Positions 1 to 8,473 of a DNA stretch of 64,000 nucleotides are shown here, one piece after another; positions within the stretch are counted from its first letter, which is position 1, and each line of letters starts with the position of its first letter. The translations under genes were made by a program, and so were the position numbers. The stretch spans positions 124,438,402 to 124,502,401 of the forward strand of contig CM037877.1 of NCBI GenBank assembly GCA_021292165.1, read 5' to 3'. Below the pieces are notes generated by a model. It saw only the letters and a list, made by a program, of their open reading frames with translations, was not told the origin of the DNA and did not search any database. Source of the stretch: Shinisaurus crocodilurus. Its lineage: Eukaryota > Chordata > Lepidosauria > Squamata > Shinisauridae.

Positions 1-39
1 CCTCATTTCAGCCCCCTGAGACTCACGGTTACATCCCTA
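1..39. mobile_element. Right terminus of a hAT-like element (cut by window edge)
   Basis: The stretch CGGTTACATCCCTA at 26-39 matches the right end of the element that closes at 10381 (GCGGTTACATCCCTA). Only the terminus is inside the window, so length and coding content cannot be judged. The hAT assignment is by analogy with the copy at 3731-10381, which is flanked by an 8-bp duplication. Confidence 0.4.
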
Positions 40-264
40 ATAAGCTCTCCTAAATAATTTTCTAACTTGTTCCAACAGTCTACATCATAATATGGTGAAT
101 TCCTGGGGGAATGTAAATATTAACAAAAATATAAGAATATATTGCATTTTTTATAAGGACAGCTATAGCACATGGGGCCAACCCTTTAAGGTGGATAATT
201 GATGCCTGTAAAGAAGTAACTACTAATATAGCTAGTCCCCCACTTGGTCTACCACCTTTAGGTG
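40..264. other. No recognisable feature
   Basis: AT-rich sequence without a supported gene. It may include the degraded 5' half of the Tc1 element that follows, but no transposase motif is visible before about position 265. Confidence 0.5.
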
Positions 265-765
265 AATTTAAACTGGAGTGGTTTAAAAACAAGAACCTGA
301 AAGTCTGGGAATGGCCCAGTCAAAGCCCGGACCTCAATCCGATTGAGAACCTGTGGCAAGACTTGAAAGTTGCTGTTCACCAACGGTCCCCATCCAACCT
401 GACAGAGCTGGAGCAATTTTGCCAGGAAGAATAGGCAAACATTGTAGGATGCAGATGTGCAAAGCTGATAAGAGACTTACCCAAGAAGACTGGCAGCTGT
501 AATTGCTGCCAAAAGTGCTTCTACCAAGTATTGACTCGGTGTGTGTGTGTGTGTGTGTGCAACCAACAAGTGCCAGTTTATGCAACCAACAAGTGCCAGT
601 TTGTTTTTGTTTACTTAACTTTTGTGCCACAATAAAAAATATTTTGCACCTTCACAGTGTTGAGTATCTTGTGTACATCAAGTGGTAACAATGACAATTC
701 AATCCATTTCAATTCCAAGTTGTAATACAACAAAGGGTGGGCAAATACTTCTGCGAGGTACTGTA
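265..765 (+). pseudogene. Tc1-like transposase 3' fragment with right terminal repeat
   Basis: Plus-strand translation around 310-360 gives the C-terminal signature of Tc1/mariner transposases, [19 protein letters not shown], which holds the last D and the E of the DDE catalytic triad. The reading breaks at a TAG just after [13 protein letters not shown], and the N-terminal DNA-binding domain and first catalytic Asp are missing. The family acts by nuclear cut-and-paste into TA dinucleotides. The 3' end reads ATACTTCTGCGAGGTACTGTA (745-765), the usual shape of a Tc1 terminal repeat ending next to TA. A (GT)n tract at 540-558 and a repeated CAACCAACAAGTGCCAGTTT lie in the 3' region. Dead copy. 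Confidence 0.85.
540..558. repeat. (GT)n microsatellite
   Basis: Uninterrupted GT run inside the Tc1 relic, just after the decayed C-terminal coding part. Confidence 0.9.
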
Positions 766-995
766 GCTTCTTGCTGGCTAGGACAAGCACAAGGTCTGTG
801 TCTCTAGGGATACATTTAGACAAAAGGGGAAAAAACAGTTATTCTACTTTCTTTTAACCCATATGGCCAGCCAATTGTTAATCCCTTGGATATCCTTCCT
901 ACCTAAACATTTGTTTTGGTAAATCAGTTGTCTAGAATGAAAAAACATCACTGCAAGGCTGCTGGTGCAACACTGGCTTGTTCAGTCCAACAATG
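766..995. other. No recognisable feature
   Basis: Unique-looking AT-rich sequence between the Tc1 end and the tail of the next LINE. No open frame or repeat recognised. Confidence 0.5.
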
Positions 996-1031
996 CACCA
1001 CCACCACCACCACCTACATCATCATCATCAG
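996..1031. repeat. Trinucleotide repeats (CAC)n and (ATC)n
   Basis: CAC units at 996-1013 and ATC units at 1017-1031. Read on the minus strand they form the 3' tail of the zinc-finger LINE fragment. Confidence 0.8.
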
Positions 1032-1600
1032 GCGATCACTCGTGACCGAGTAAGATTGTCTTCCAGGATAAAAATAAATAAATTACAAAAAGGAGATTTT
1101 AAAAGGAGGAAATACTAAAGAAAATTGTGTAGACTCTAGCAATGGGTCCATAAGTGACTGTGGAGGCCAATTCTAGATCCACACAGCTTCCCACAGTGAG
1201 GACACAGGTTACCAGATGGAAGATGGTCCTGTAAAGGATTCGTTTGACGTGCTTTTCACTTAGCACGTTTCTCCCTTTCACCTTGCACTCGGGCTTCTTC
1301 AAAGTTCATAGAATCTTTGTGAAAGGCCAACCTCCAGTTAGATCGTTCATGGGGCAGAGCTTCCCAGTTTTCGATGTTTATATTGCATTTTTTTATATTA
1401 GCCTTAAGAACATCTTTAAACCTCTTATATTGACCACCGATATTCCGCTTTCCATCCTTGAGTTGGGAGTAAAGTACCTGCTTTGGGAGACGGCAGTCAG
1501 ACATTCGAACAACATGACCGGTCCACTGAAGTTGGCGTTGCTAGCAGCGGCTTTGCTAGCTGACATACCTCATGCACCACCTGCCGACATATAACTCACA
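996..1600 (-). pseudogene. C-terminal end of a zinc-finger non-LTR retrotransposon ORF2, with 3' tail
   Basis: The minus strand from 1600 reads LQWTGHVVRMSDCRLPKQVL, then a basic tail with GGQYKRFKDVLKANIKKC and WEALPHERSNWR, the region that follows the RT domain in a widespread class of animal LINE ORF2 proteins. After a stop near 1256 another frame reads CPHCGKLCGSRIGLHSHLWT, a C2H2 zinc finger typical of the C terminus of the same class, so the copy carries a frameshift or stop between the two. The 3' end on this strand is the trinucleotide tail (GAT)n/(GGT)n at 996-1031, a usual 3' terminus for such elements. The exact clade is not assigned here. Only about the last 180 codons are present. 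Confidence 0.7.
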
Positions 1601-2129
1601 GCTAAGATCTCATCTGGCCTGCTGATAAATCTCTAGTATTTGCTGATACCAATACAATACTTTCTGCTGCACCAGCAATACTTTCAAATGCCCCTGACTC
1701 TGCCAGCCATCAGGAGAAAATTGGGGATGCTGTTAGAGATACTGAAAGTGCTACGTCTAAGCCAATCACATCTGGTGGAGAATCAGGTCATGAGGTTGTT
1801 ATGAAACTAGCTTCCAAAATAATGATATGACATGTGTTAATGAATGTTTTTACTAGTCAAGCAGTTGGTCCCAATAATATGATTAGCATAAGGTAATGAA
1901 GATTGAAAGGAAACAGTAATCATCTTAATGTTCTATTTATCTTATTTTCTTATCTATTGCTTTTAAGAAACAACCATGTTCCTTATTAAAGTCCATATTC
2001 CCAACTGCACAAAAACTTAGTTTACACTGCACAATTTTTTTTCCAGCTGTACAAAATGTGTCCAGCTGCACATCAGAATAAACCCTGGTATGTGCCGTTT
2101 GAGGCCCATTCTCCCAGTATGGAGAATTC
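1601..2129. other. No recognisable feature
   Basis: No supported frame or known repeat. Sequence is AT-rich and non-coding in appearance. Confidence 0.5.
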
Positions 2130-2229
2130 ATTTTGGAGCTCCTCACAATCCCTTTTTGTTTTAACCACCCTAAATAATTTGGTGTCATCAGTAAACTTGG
2201 CCCCTTCACCGCTCACTCCTAACTCCAAA
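2130..2229 (-). pseudogene. CR1-B LINE, RT segment 1 (3'-most piece)
   Basis: The plus strand contains AATTTGGTGTCATCAGTAAA and CTCACTCCTAACTCCAAATC, the complement of the CR1-type RT catalytic region (equivalent to the F-A-D-D-T-K area seen in CR1-A copies at 12.8 kb and 62.3 kb). It continues directly into 3608 once the L2 insertion is removed. Together with 3608-3730, 10382-11903 and 14440 onward it forms one dispersed CR1-like LINE, here called CR1-B, lying on the minus strand. Confidence 0.7.
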
Positions 2230-3607
2230 TCATTTATTTATTCATTCATTTTCTATACTGCCTAATAGTCGAAGCTCTCTAGACGGTGTACAACAATCAA
2301 TTAAAAAGTACAATAAAATACAATAAAATATAAACAATAAAACCTTATAAAAATTTAAAACCAATTTTAAAAAGGTCACAAAAACTAAAAACAAGTTAAT
2401 AAAACATGACCTCTAAAGCAATTTACCACCCCACCGTATACCATTTAGTTATTAAAAGCCTCAACGTAGAGGGCAGTCTTAACCTGGCACCGAAAAGATA
2501 GTAGAGGTGGCGCCAGGCAGGCCTCATGTGGGAGCTTGTTCCACAGTTGGGGGGCTACCACATAAAAAGCCCTCCCCCTTGTTGCTGCCCTCCGAGTCTC
2601 CCTTGGAGGTGGCAGTCAGAGGAAGGCCCCAGATGTTGAATGTACTGTCTGGGTAGATTGTGGTTGGGAGAGGTGTTCCAGCAAATATTGTGGCCCCAAG
2701 CCATGTTTATAGGTTAAAACCAGCACCTTGAATCGGGCTCAGAAGCATATAGGCAGCCAGTGCAAGCGGGCCAGAACAGGTGTTATATGTTCTGACCTTT
2801 GGGTCCCAGTGATTAGTCTGGCTGTCGTGTTTTGCACTAGTTGCAGCTTCTGAACAACCTTCATGAGCAGCACCACGTAGAGGGCATTGTAGTAATCTAA
2901 CTTTGAGATTACCAGAGCATGGATTACTGAAGCCAGGCTATCCCTATCCAGATAGGGGTGTAGTTGGGCCATCAGCCGAAGCTGGTAGAAGGCACTCTGT
3001 GCTACTGAGGCAACCTGAACCTCAAGTGACAAAGATGGCTCAAGGAGAACCCCCAAGCTATGAACCTGCTCCTTCAAGGGGAGTGCAACAGGTTGAACAC
3101 CCTCCATCTGGTCAAAGGGACCACCCACTAACAGCATCTCAGTTTTTCCTGGATTGAGCTTCAGTTTGTTAGCCCTCATCTAGTCCATTGTCGCAGCCAG
3201 GCACTGTTTCAGCACATCCACAGCCTCACCTGGTGAGGATGAAAAGGAGAAATAGAGCTGCGTGTCATCAGCATACTGGTGGCAATGCACTCCAAAACTT
3301 CGGATAACCCTACTCAATGGCTTCATGTATATGTTAAATAGCATGGGAGATAAGACTGACCCCATGGAACTCCATACTGGAGAGTCCACAAGGCTGAGCA
3401 GTATTCCCCAAGCACCACCTTCTGGAGCCGGCCATCCAAGTAGGAGCAGAACCACTGCAATGCAGTACCCCCCACTCCCAACTCAGACAGCTGCCCCAGA
3501 AGGATACCATGGTTGAGGGTACTGAAAGATGCCAACTGATCCAGAAGTATCAAGAGGATCACACTCCCCCTGTCTCTCTCCCAACATAGGTCATCATACA
3601 GGGTGAC
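2230..3607 (-). pseudogene. L2-type LINE, 5'-truncated (RT C-terminus and 3' UTR)
   Basis: The minus strand encodes RT pieces in order: a core segment with VLSPMLFNIYMKPLSRV and QYADDTQLYF (catalytic YADD, about 3250-3380), then WMRANKLKLNPGKTEMLLVG, LPLKEQVHSLGVLLEPSL, and LITGTQRSEHITPVLARLHW (about 2740-3180), all signatures of vertebrate L2-type RT. Frames are broken at about 3180 and 3320. The 3' UTR covers 2240-2740 and the element ends in an ATTT-rich tail at 2230-2260. It sits inside CR1-B: CATTTAT occurs at both junctions (2230 and 3608), consistent with a short target duplication. The endonuclease domain is missing. Confidence 0.85.
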
Positions 3608-3730
3608 CATTTATGAATAAGTTTAAAAGTCTTGGTCCCAATACAGATCCCTGTGGGACCCTACTGTTTACATCCCTCCATTAGGAGGATTGACCATTTA
3701 TTCCTACTCTCTGCTTTCTGTTCTTTAACC
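3608..3730 (-). pseudogene. CR1-B LINE, RT segment 2
   Basis: Continues the CR1-B sequence interrupted at 2229; on the minus strand it covers the RT region just before the catalytic YADD-type box (a [12 protein letters not shown] stretch is recognisable). It breaks at TTCTTTAACC (3721-3730) and resumes at 10382 with CTTTAACCAGTTACTGATCC. Confidence 0.75.
3723..3730. repeat. Left 8-bp target duplication CTTTAACC
   Basis: Identical octamer at 10382-10389. Removing 3731-10389 restores an uninterrupted CR1-B sequence, which supports a true target-site duplication of hAT length. Confidence 0.8.
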
Positions 3731-3980
3731 TATGGGGCTTACACGGACCTGTAGCCGGCTGGAAGATCTCCGCGGCTCGGCTCTCTGCTGCGCTGCCCGC
3801 CCAATCTCGATCTTCTGAGCGGCGCAGAGCGTTCTCCATGCCACTCGAGCTGCCGGGGCCATTCGAGCCTCTCGTCCCCCGTTGCGTCTCTTCTGGCACG
3901 GCCGGCGTGCTGGACCCCCACGCTATGTTTTTGGCGGGGGGATCCAGGGCAACAGGGCTTAAACAGCCCTGTTGCCCTGG
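3731..3980. mobile_element. hAT-like non-autonomous element, left arm
   Basis: GC-rich sequence beginning TATGGGGCTTAC next to the target duplication. The right arm (10149-10381) ends in a complementary-type terminus (TAGGGATGTAAC when reversed). The two arms also share an inverted block: GACCCCCACGCTATGTTTTT near 3912-3932 is nearly the reverse complement of 10152-10180. No transposase is present, so the pre-DIRS element was about 480 bp and non-autonomous. The 8-bp duplication favours hAT; the left terminus is only loosely similar to the right one. Confidence 0.6.
3944..3980. repeat. Perfect hairpin (16-bp stem, 5-nt loop) abutting the DIRS left end
   Basis: CCAGGGCAACAGGGCT, loop TAAAC, AGCCCTGTTGCCCTGG. 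The right arm stops at the base before the first nucleotide of the DIRS element. Confidence 0.9.
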
Positions 3981-4134
3981 TTCTTCTTCGTGGTCTCTGT
4001 GCTTCACACACATATGGGTTCTCTGCGCCTGCGCTGAGATCGATCGGAACTTCTTTAGCTGAGCTGAACTGGGCGGGAGCCCCTCCCCCTCGCGCGTGCT
4101 CCTTAGCGCGGCTCCCGCCCGTCTCCTCAGTTCC
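3981..4134 (+). repeat. DIRS left inverted terminal repeat
   Basis: Positions 4004-4134 are the near-perfect reverse complement of 9965-10095 (for example TCACACACATATGGGTTCTC against GAGAACCCATATGTGTGTGA). The outer 23 bp (3981-4003) match the right side only approximately; the right repeat is about 30 bp longer, as is usual for DIRS elements. Confidence 0.9.
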
Positions 4135-4406
4135 TCTTCGACCGCCTTTGCGACCAGTCGATAGGTTCTTCTTCTCTTCACTCGATTCTTCAAAGCTGAG
4201 TTTGTTAGTCTTTCTACTAGTCTTTAAAACTTTTTTCTCCTCATAAACTTTCAAAATCTTTATTCTCTATCGAACTATATCTTTATTTTCAAAAAAAAAA
4301 AAAAAAAAAATCTTCACAAAAATCCTACCTAAAACCTTCTCTCCCCCGTTCTTGTCCTAGTTACTGTATTATTCTCTATTTTTCTCTCTTCATCTAACCT
4401 TTAACT
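4135..4406 (+). promoter_or_regulatory. DIRS 5' leader with A20 tract
   Basis: Untranslated leader between the left inverted repeat and the gag ATG. It is pyrimidine-rich and contains an oligo-A run of about 20 at 4291-4310. The inverted repeats of DIRS elements normally carry the promoter; no TATA box is evident here. Confidence 0.5.
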
Positions 4407-6254
4407 ATGCCTCTCAAGGCACCATTTAGAAAATGTCAGCGGTGTGGGACTAAAATCCCCCCCGCTGACAATCACTCACTCTGCCTGCTGTGTCTCGGAC
4501 AGGGACACGTCGTGGAGTCCTGCAAGCATTGTCAGGCCTTCACTAAGCAGGCCAGAAAAGCCCGCCAAACGAAATTGAGGGCCCTTTTGTGGGAGCAATC
4601 CCTGTCAGCAAAAGGCCCTACTCCAGAGGAACGGCCTGGGGGATCCCAGCCTGCCAAGAAGCCGTTAACGGACACGCTAACGGCAAAGAAACTGGCAAAG
4701 AAGGCTCGTAAAGATAAGGCGAAACGCCTCAAGGAGAAAATGGCGGTTGAGCCTGAGGAAATGGCGGGCCCGTCGACTTCGTCCACTGTGGTGGTATTGA
4801 AGCGTACGGTGGCGATGATTGAGGCTCTGGCTGATGCTCGAGATGGAGCTTCGGGACCGATTGCCCACCAGTCCGCTCCGGCCCCGACTACGTCTCCTCG
4901 GGGCCGAGAGATCACAAAAGAGCCGATGACTGCGGCAGCTTCCCTGTCGGAGGGAGAGCTTGTGGCTTCGCCAACCCAGCTCGAGGAGCAGACGACATCG
5001 GACAGACCCCGTTCAGGCTCGAGGGGTCCTCCACCGCTGCTGTCTCCGTCGGTTGGGTACGCAGAGGAGCGTCAAGAGCACCGCCGCCGATCACGATCCC
5101 CGCATTATCGGGCTTGTGACTCGGTCTCCATGACTTCGAGCCATCGATCTCGTCTCTCCCGATACCGAGATGAGAGGTCAAGGTCCCGCTCCTACTACTC
5201 GGGATCGAGTTCTAGGAGTTACTACTCGAGGTCGAGACGCTCACCGAGACGCGAGAGGTCTGAACGTCACTACTACCACAGGCGTTCAGTTTCTCCGGAC
5301 AGGCACCGTAGTCGGAGGCATTCTCCTTCACCTCGACGAGATGCGGCTGTGTCTCGTGCCCCGGCTGAAGTGGTGAGAGAGCCGATTGCATCGACATCGA
5401 CGGCTCAACCACAGACTCTCGCACGTCTACCGGTTGCAACTGATGTTGTTGGCCACTCCTCGTCGGGATCGGCATACCTGTCGGATTCGGACTCGGCGGC
5501 TTCCTCCTCCCATTCCACTTCACCGGACGCGCAGGTGGAGTCCAAAGACGCGGTCTCCCCATCGGAGGACATGGGGAGTTTCGCTGAGCATGTCAGCCGG
5601 CTGGTGACTGCTCTGGGAGTCGAGGCGAAGTCTTCGAAAGGAAAGGCCAAGGATGACATTTATGCTGTCCTTAGGACGACGCAGTCGAACCAGTTGCTCC
5701 TTCCATTCCTGCCGACACTGTTGGAGACGGTGCAGGAAACCTGGAAGACTCCGGCCTCAACTAAACCGACGGCCAAACGCCTGGAGTCAATGTACAAAAT
5801 CCAGGAGGAAGGAGCGAAATTCCTGTTTTCTCATCCGACCCCGAACTCGCTTATAGTCAAATCGGCGCAGTCTCGTGGGGGAAAACAGCATACCACCCCG
5901 GCAGATAAAGAGGGTAAGACACTAGATTCCTACGGCCGTAGGATCTACTCATCGTCTTCCCTCGGACTCAAGATATCTAACTACGAGGCGTTGTTGGCTA
6001 GATATCAGATGTACATCACAGAGAAGCTGGGAGACCTCTGTGATTATCTGCCGGACGACAAGAGGGACCTGGCAGCGCAATTGGTTAAAGAAGCGACTAG
6101 CATCGGTGCCCTTCAGATGAATACAGCAAGGCACCAAGTCGACAGCCACGCCAGGTCGATGGTCGGTTCCGTGGCTTTAAGGAGGCACGCATGGCTTCGC
6201 TCTACCGCCCTGACTCCCGACGATAGGGCGAAGATCCAGGACCTCCCTTTTTGA
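4407..6254 (+). CDS. gag: DIRS gag-like protein, 615 codons to an in-frame TGA
   Basis: First ATG after the left repeat, starting MPLKAPFRKCQRCG. Residues 10-42 hold paired cysteines (C10-x2-C13, C26-x2-C29, H34, C39-x2-C42), a likely zinc-binding knuckle. Residues about 225-310 form an Arg/Ser/Tyr-rich stretch like a splicing-factor SR domain, which may bind RNA. The C-terminal half (from about 380) is a conserved globular part also present in the second DIRS copy (40.75-40.97 kb). DIRS gag is thought to package the element RNA. The frame ends at TGA 6252-6254 inside CCTTTTTGAC, and clearly gag-like sequence goes on in the +1 frame to 6543, so this is either a one-base insertion in a T run or a +1 recoding site. 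Confidence 0.85.
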   Translation: MPLKAPFRKCQRCGTKIPPADNHSLCLLCLGQGHVVESCKHCQAFTKQARKARQTKLRALLWEQSLSAKGPTPEERPGGSQPAKKPLTDTLTAKKLAKKARKDKAKRLKEKMAVEPEEMAGPSTSSTVVVLKRTVAMIEALADARDGASGPIAHQSAPAPTTSPRGREITKEPMTAAASLSEGELVASPTQLEEQTTSDRPRSGSRGPPPLLSPSVGYAEERQEHRRRSRSPHYRACDSVSMTSSHRSRLSRYRDERSRSRSYYSGSSSRSYYSRSRRSPRRERSERHYYHRRSVSPDRHRSRRHSPSPRRDAAVSRAPAEVVREPIASTSTAQPQTLARLPVATDVVGHSSSGSAYLSDSDSAASSSHSTSPDAQVESKDAVSPSEDMGSFAEHVSRLVTALGVEAKSSKGKAKDDIYAVLRTTQSNQLLLPFLPTLLETVQETWKTPASTKPTAKRLESMYKIQEEGAKFLFSHPTPNSLIVKSAQSRGGKQHTTPADKEGKTLDSYGRRIYSSSSLGLKISNYEALLARYQMYITEKLGDLCDYLPDDKRDLAAQLVKEATSIGALQMNTARHQVDSHARSMVGSVALRRHAWLRSTALTPDDRAKIQDLPF

Positions 6255-6543
6255 CGGCGAGGGGTTATTTAATTCCTCCACGGACGACTCCCTCGACTCT
6301 GCCCAGAAAGCTCTGACAACGGCGAAAAAGATGGGGCTTATCTGCCAGCAACCGTCCCAGAGCTTTAGACCACGACGTTGGTCTCGATTCCCGTTCCCAG
6401 CCAGACAATACCAACAGCCAGGCCAGTACAGAAGCGGGAACCGGAGGCCCGGAGCGCCGCAACCGCAAGCGCCACAACGTCCGTTCCAGCAGCGGTCCAG
6501 AGGCACCAGGAGGGGAGGCGACGCCGGCCGGCGTCGTCTTTGA
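6253..6543 (+). pseudogene. DIRS gag C-terminal extension in the +1 frame
   Basis: Open from the base after the gag stop to TGA 6541-6543, about 96 codons, starting DGEGLFNSSTDDSLDSAQKA and followed by a Pro/Gln/Arg-rich tail. Acidic-then-basic composition and position suit the natural end of gag. It overlaps the upstream, ATG-less part of the RT frame, which runs in the third frame. Confidence 0.65.
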
Positions 6544-8473
6544 CTACCTCGCCGTCCCAACCATACTGCCACCGACTCACCACCTCGACACCTCTGCAAT
6601 ACCTCAGACTACTCTCTTCGGCTCTCGACTTTGCCACCACCTCCAATCGTGGAGGACCATCACGACGGATCGATGGGTACTGCGCATCGTGGAGCACGGT
6701 TACAGGATCGAGTTTGGAGTTCTCCCCCCGTTTCTCGGGATCAAGACCACCCGTCCAACTCGGGTGCTGTTGGAGGAAGTTTCTACCCTCCTTCAAAAGG
6801 GAGCGATACAGCCAGTCCTTGCAGGAGACTCTCAAGACGGGCTATACTCCAGGTACTTCATCGTGAAGAAAAAAGGAGGAGGACTCAGACCGATCCTGGA
6901 CCTTCGGACTGTAAATCTTTTTATACCACCGAAAAGATTCCGCATGGTCACGCTCCAGTCGATCCTTCCACTACTCCAAAGGAGCGATTGGTTCGCATCC
7001 ATCGACCTCAAGGATGCATACTTCCACATCGCCATCCACGAGGACAGCCGGAAATACCTTCGGTTCCGAGTGGGGGTCGACTCCTACCAGTTCGTCGTTC
7101 TTCCATTCGGACTTTCCACCGCGCCGAGGGTATTCACGAAGTGTGTGGCGGTGGTGTGCGCAAGTCTAAGGGCAAGAGGCATCACCATCTTTCCTTACCT
7201 CGACGATTGGTTGCTGGTGGCATCTTCGAGGGTCGAGCTCCAGAGGGCTCTCAAACACACTCTCGATCTCATGCTCGAATTGGGACTTTGTCTGAATGCG
7301 GAGAAGTCGGTTCTACAGCCGACAAAAGAGATTCAATACATAGGGGCAAAGCTAAGCGCGTCCGATGGTCGGGCGTATCTCCCGGACGACAGGGCGTTCA
7401 AACTGATCTCCCTTGCAAGCAGAGTCTCCAAACAATCGGTGACATCAGCTCATCTTGTACAAAAACTTCTGGGGCACATGGCCTCGACCATCGCGGTCGT
7501 ACGCTACGCGAGGCTTCGCATGCAACCTCTTCAGACCTGGTTTGTTCGAGCCTTCGAACCAGAAAAGGACAGACCTTCTCTTTGTCTACTACTCCCACGA
7601 GCCGTAAGAGAGTCTTTGAGGTGGTGGCAGCAGGAATCAAATCTATTCGACGGGGTACCATTTCAACCGCCAGTACCGAGCAGAATACTGACGACGGACG
7701 CATCCCTACTAGGATGGGGGGCCCACTCCGACGACCACGTCGTACAGGGCACATGGTCTCCGACGGAGGCCTCCAAGCATATCAATTGGCTGGAGCTGAT
7801 GGCTGTTTGGAGAGCGCTCCAAGCAATGGAACATTATCTCACCGGACATCACATACAGATCGTGACGGACAACACCACCGTGGTGGCTTATATCAACAAG
7901 CAGGGAGGCACCAAATCCATGCGCCTCACACGACTGACTATGCGACTCTACGAATGGGCCCTCCTTCGTCAGATGTCATTTGTGGCGATCCACATCGCTG
8001 GAAAGACGAACGTACTGGCGGACGCACTGAGCAGAGTGTCTCTGCAATCACACGAGTGGGAACTGAACAGGCAAGTGTTGACTTCCCTATTTCAACAGTG
8101 GGGTCGACCGGACATGGACTTATTTGCAACCAGCGAAAACACAGCCTGTCCACTGTTCTGCAGCAGGGCAGGGTCGGACCCGAAGTCGATAACCGACGCG
8201 TTCCTGTTGCAATGGAGCAACGGGTTTTACTACCTATTCCCTCCAATTCCTCTCCTAACACGAGTGCTAGCCAAGATATCGCTAGACAGGACAAATTGCA
8301 TACTAGTTGCTCCATGGTGGCCGAGACAGCCTTGGTTCGCCCACTTGCTCAATCTGTCCCAGGGAGATTATCTGCATTTACCGACTCGAGACGATCTGCT
8401 GACACAGCATCAGGGCAAGGTACTTCATCCGAATCTGCATCACTTAAGCCTCACAGCATGGAGGATCAGATAA
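6317..8473 (+). CDS. DIRS reverse transcriptase / RNase H polyprotein
   Basis: The frame is open from 6317 to TAA 8471-8473 (about 718 codons) with no ATG before the conserved part, which starts near 6650 (SWRTITTDRWVLRIVEHGYR); translation probably depends on recoding or re-initiation. RT motifs follow: SRYFIVKKKGGGLRPILDLR (6850-6910), SIDLKDAYFHIAIHEDSRKY (6996-7056), FVVLPFGLSTAPRVFTK (7091-7141) and the catalytic FPYLDDWLL (YLDD at 7196-7207). RNase H follows: LTTDASLLGWGAH with Asp codon 7697, ELMAVWRALQAM, IVTDNTTVVAY and NVLADALSR. The last about 130 codons (DLFATSEN to ILVAPWWPRQPWF) match the DIRS-specific C-terminal region often compared with a methyltransferase; I cannot confirm activity. 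Catalytic residues look intact. The 3' end overlaps the recombinase ATG by 16 bp. Confidence 0.92.
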   Translation, partial: QRRKRWGLSASNRPRALDHDVGLDSRSQPDNTNSQASTEAGTGGPERRNRKRHNVRSSSGPEAPGGEATPAGVVFDYLAVPTILPPTHHLDTSAIPQTTLFGSRLCHHLQSWRTITTDRWVLRIVEHGYRIEFGVLPPFLGIKTTRPTRVLLEEVSTLLQKGAIQPVLAGDSQDGLYSRYFIVKKKGGGLRPILDLRTVNLFIPPKRFRMVTLQSILPLLQRSDWFASIDLKDAYFHIAIHEDSRKYLRFRVGVDSYQFVVLPFGLSTAPRVFTKCVAVVCASLRARGITIFPYLDDWLLVASSRVELQRALKHTLDLMLELGLCLNAEKSVLQPTKEIQYIGAKLSASDGRAYLPDDRAFKLISLASRVSKQSVTSAHLVQKLLGHMASTIAVVRYARLRMQPLQTWFVRAFEPEKDRPSLCLLLPRAVRESLRWWQQESNLFDGVPFQPPVPSRILTTDASLLGWGAHSDDHVVQGTWSPTEASKHINWLELMAVWRALQAMEHYLTGHHIQIVTDNTTVVAYINKQGGTKSMRLTRLTMRLYEWALLRQMSFVAIHIAGKTNVLADALSRVSLQSHEWELNRQVLTSLFQQWGRPDMDLFATSENTACPLFCSRAGSDPKSITDAFLLQWSNGFYYLFPPIPLLTRVLAKISLDRTNCILVAPWWPRQPWFAHLLNLSQGDYLHLPTRDDLLTQHQGKVLHPNLHHLSLTAWRIR

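Noticed and set aside
4407..6254. SR-protein splicing factor gene
   Set aside because: The Arg/Ser/Tyr-rich stretch is part of DIRS gag, proven by the N-terminal zinc knuckle shared with the second copy and by the RT and recombinase genes behind it.
6631..8457. Reading the 956-codon frame 6631-9501 as one protein
   Set aside because: Only the part from 8458 shows a domain (recombinase) and it has its own ATG overlapping the RT stop; the upstream part lies under RT in another frame.
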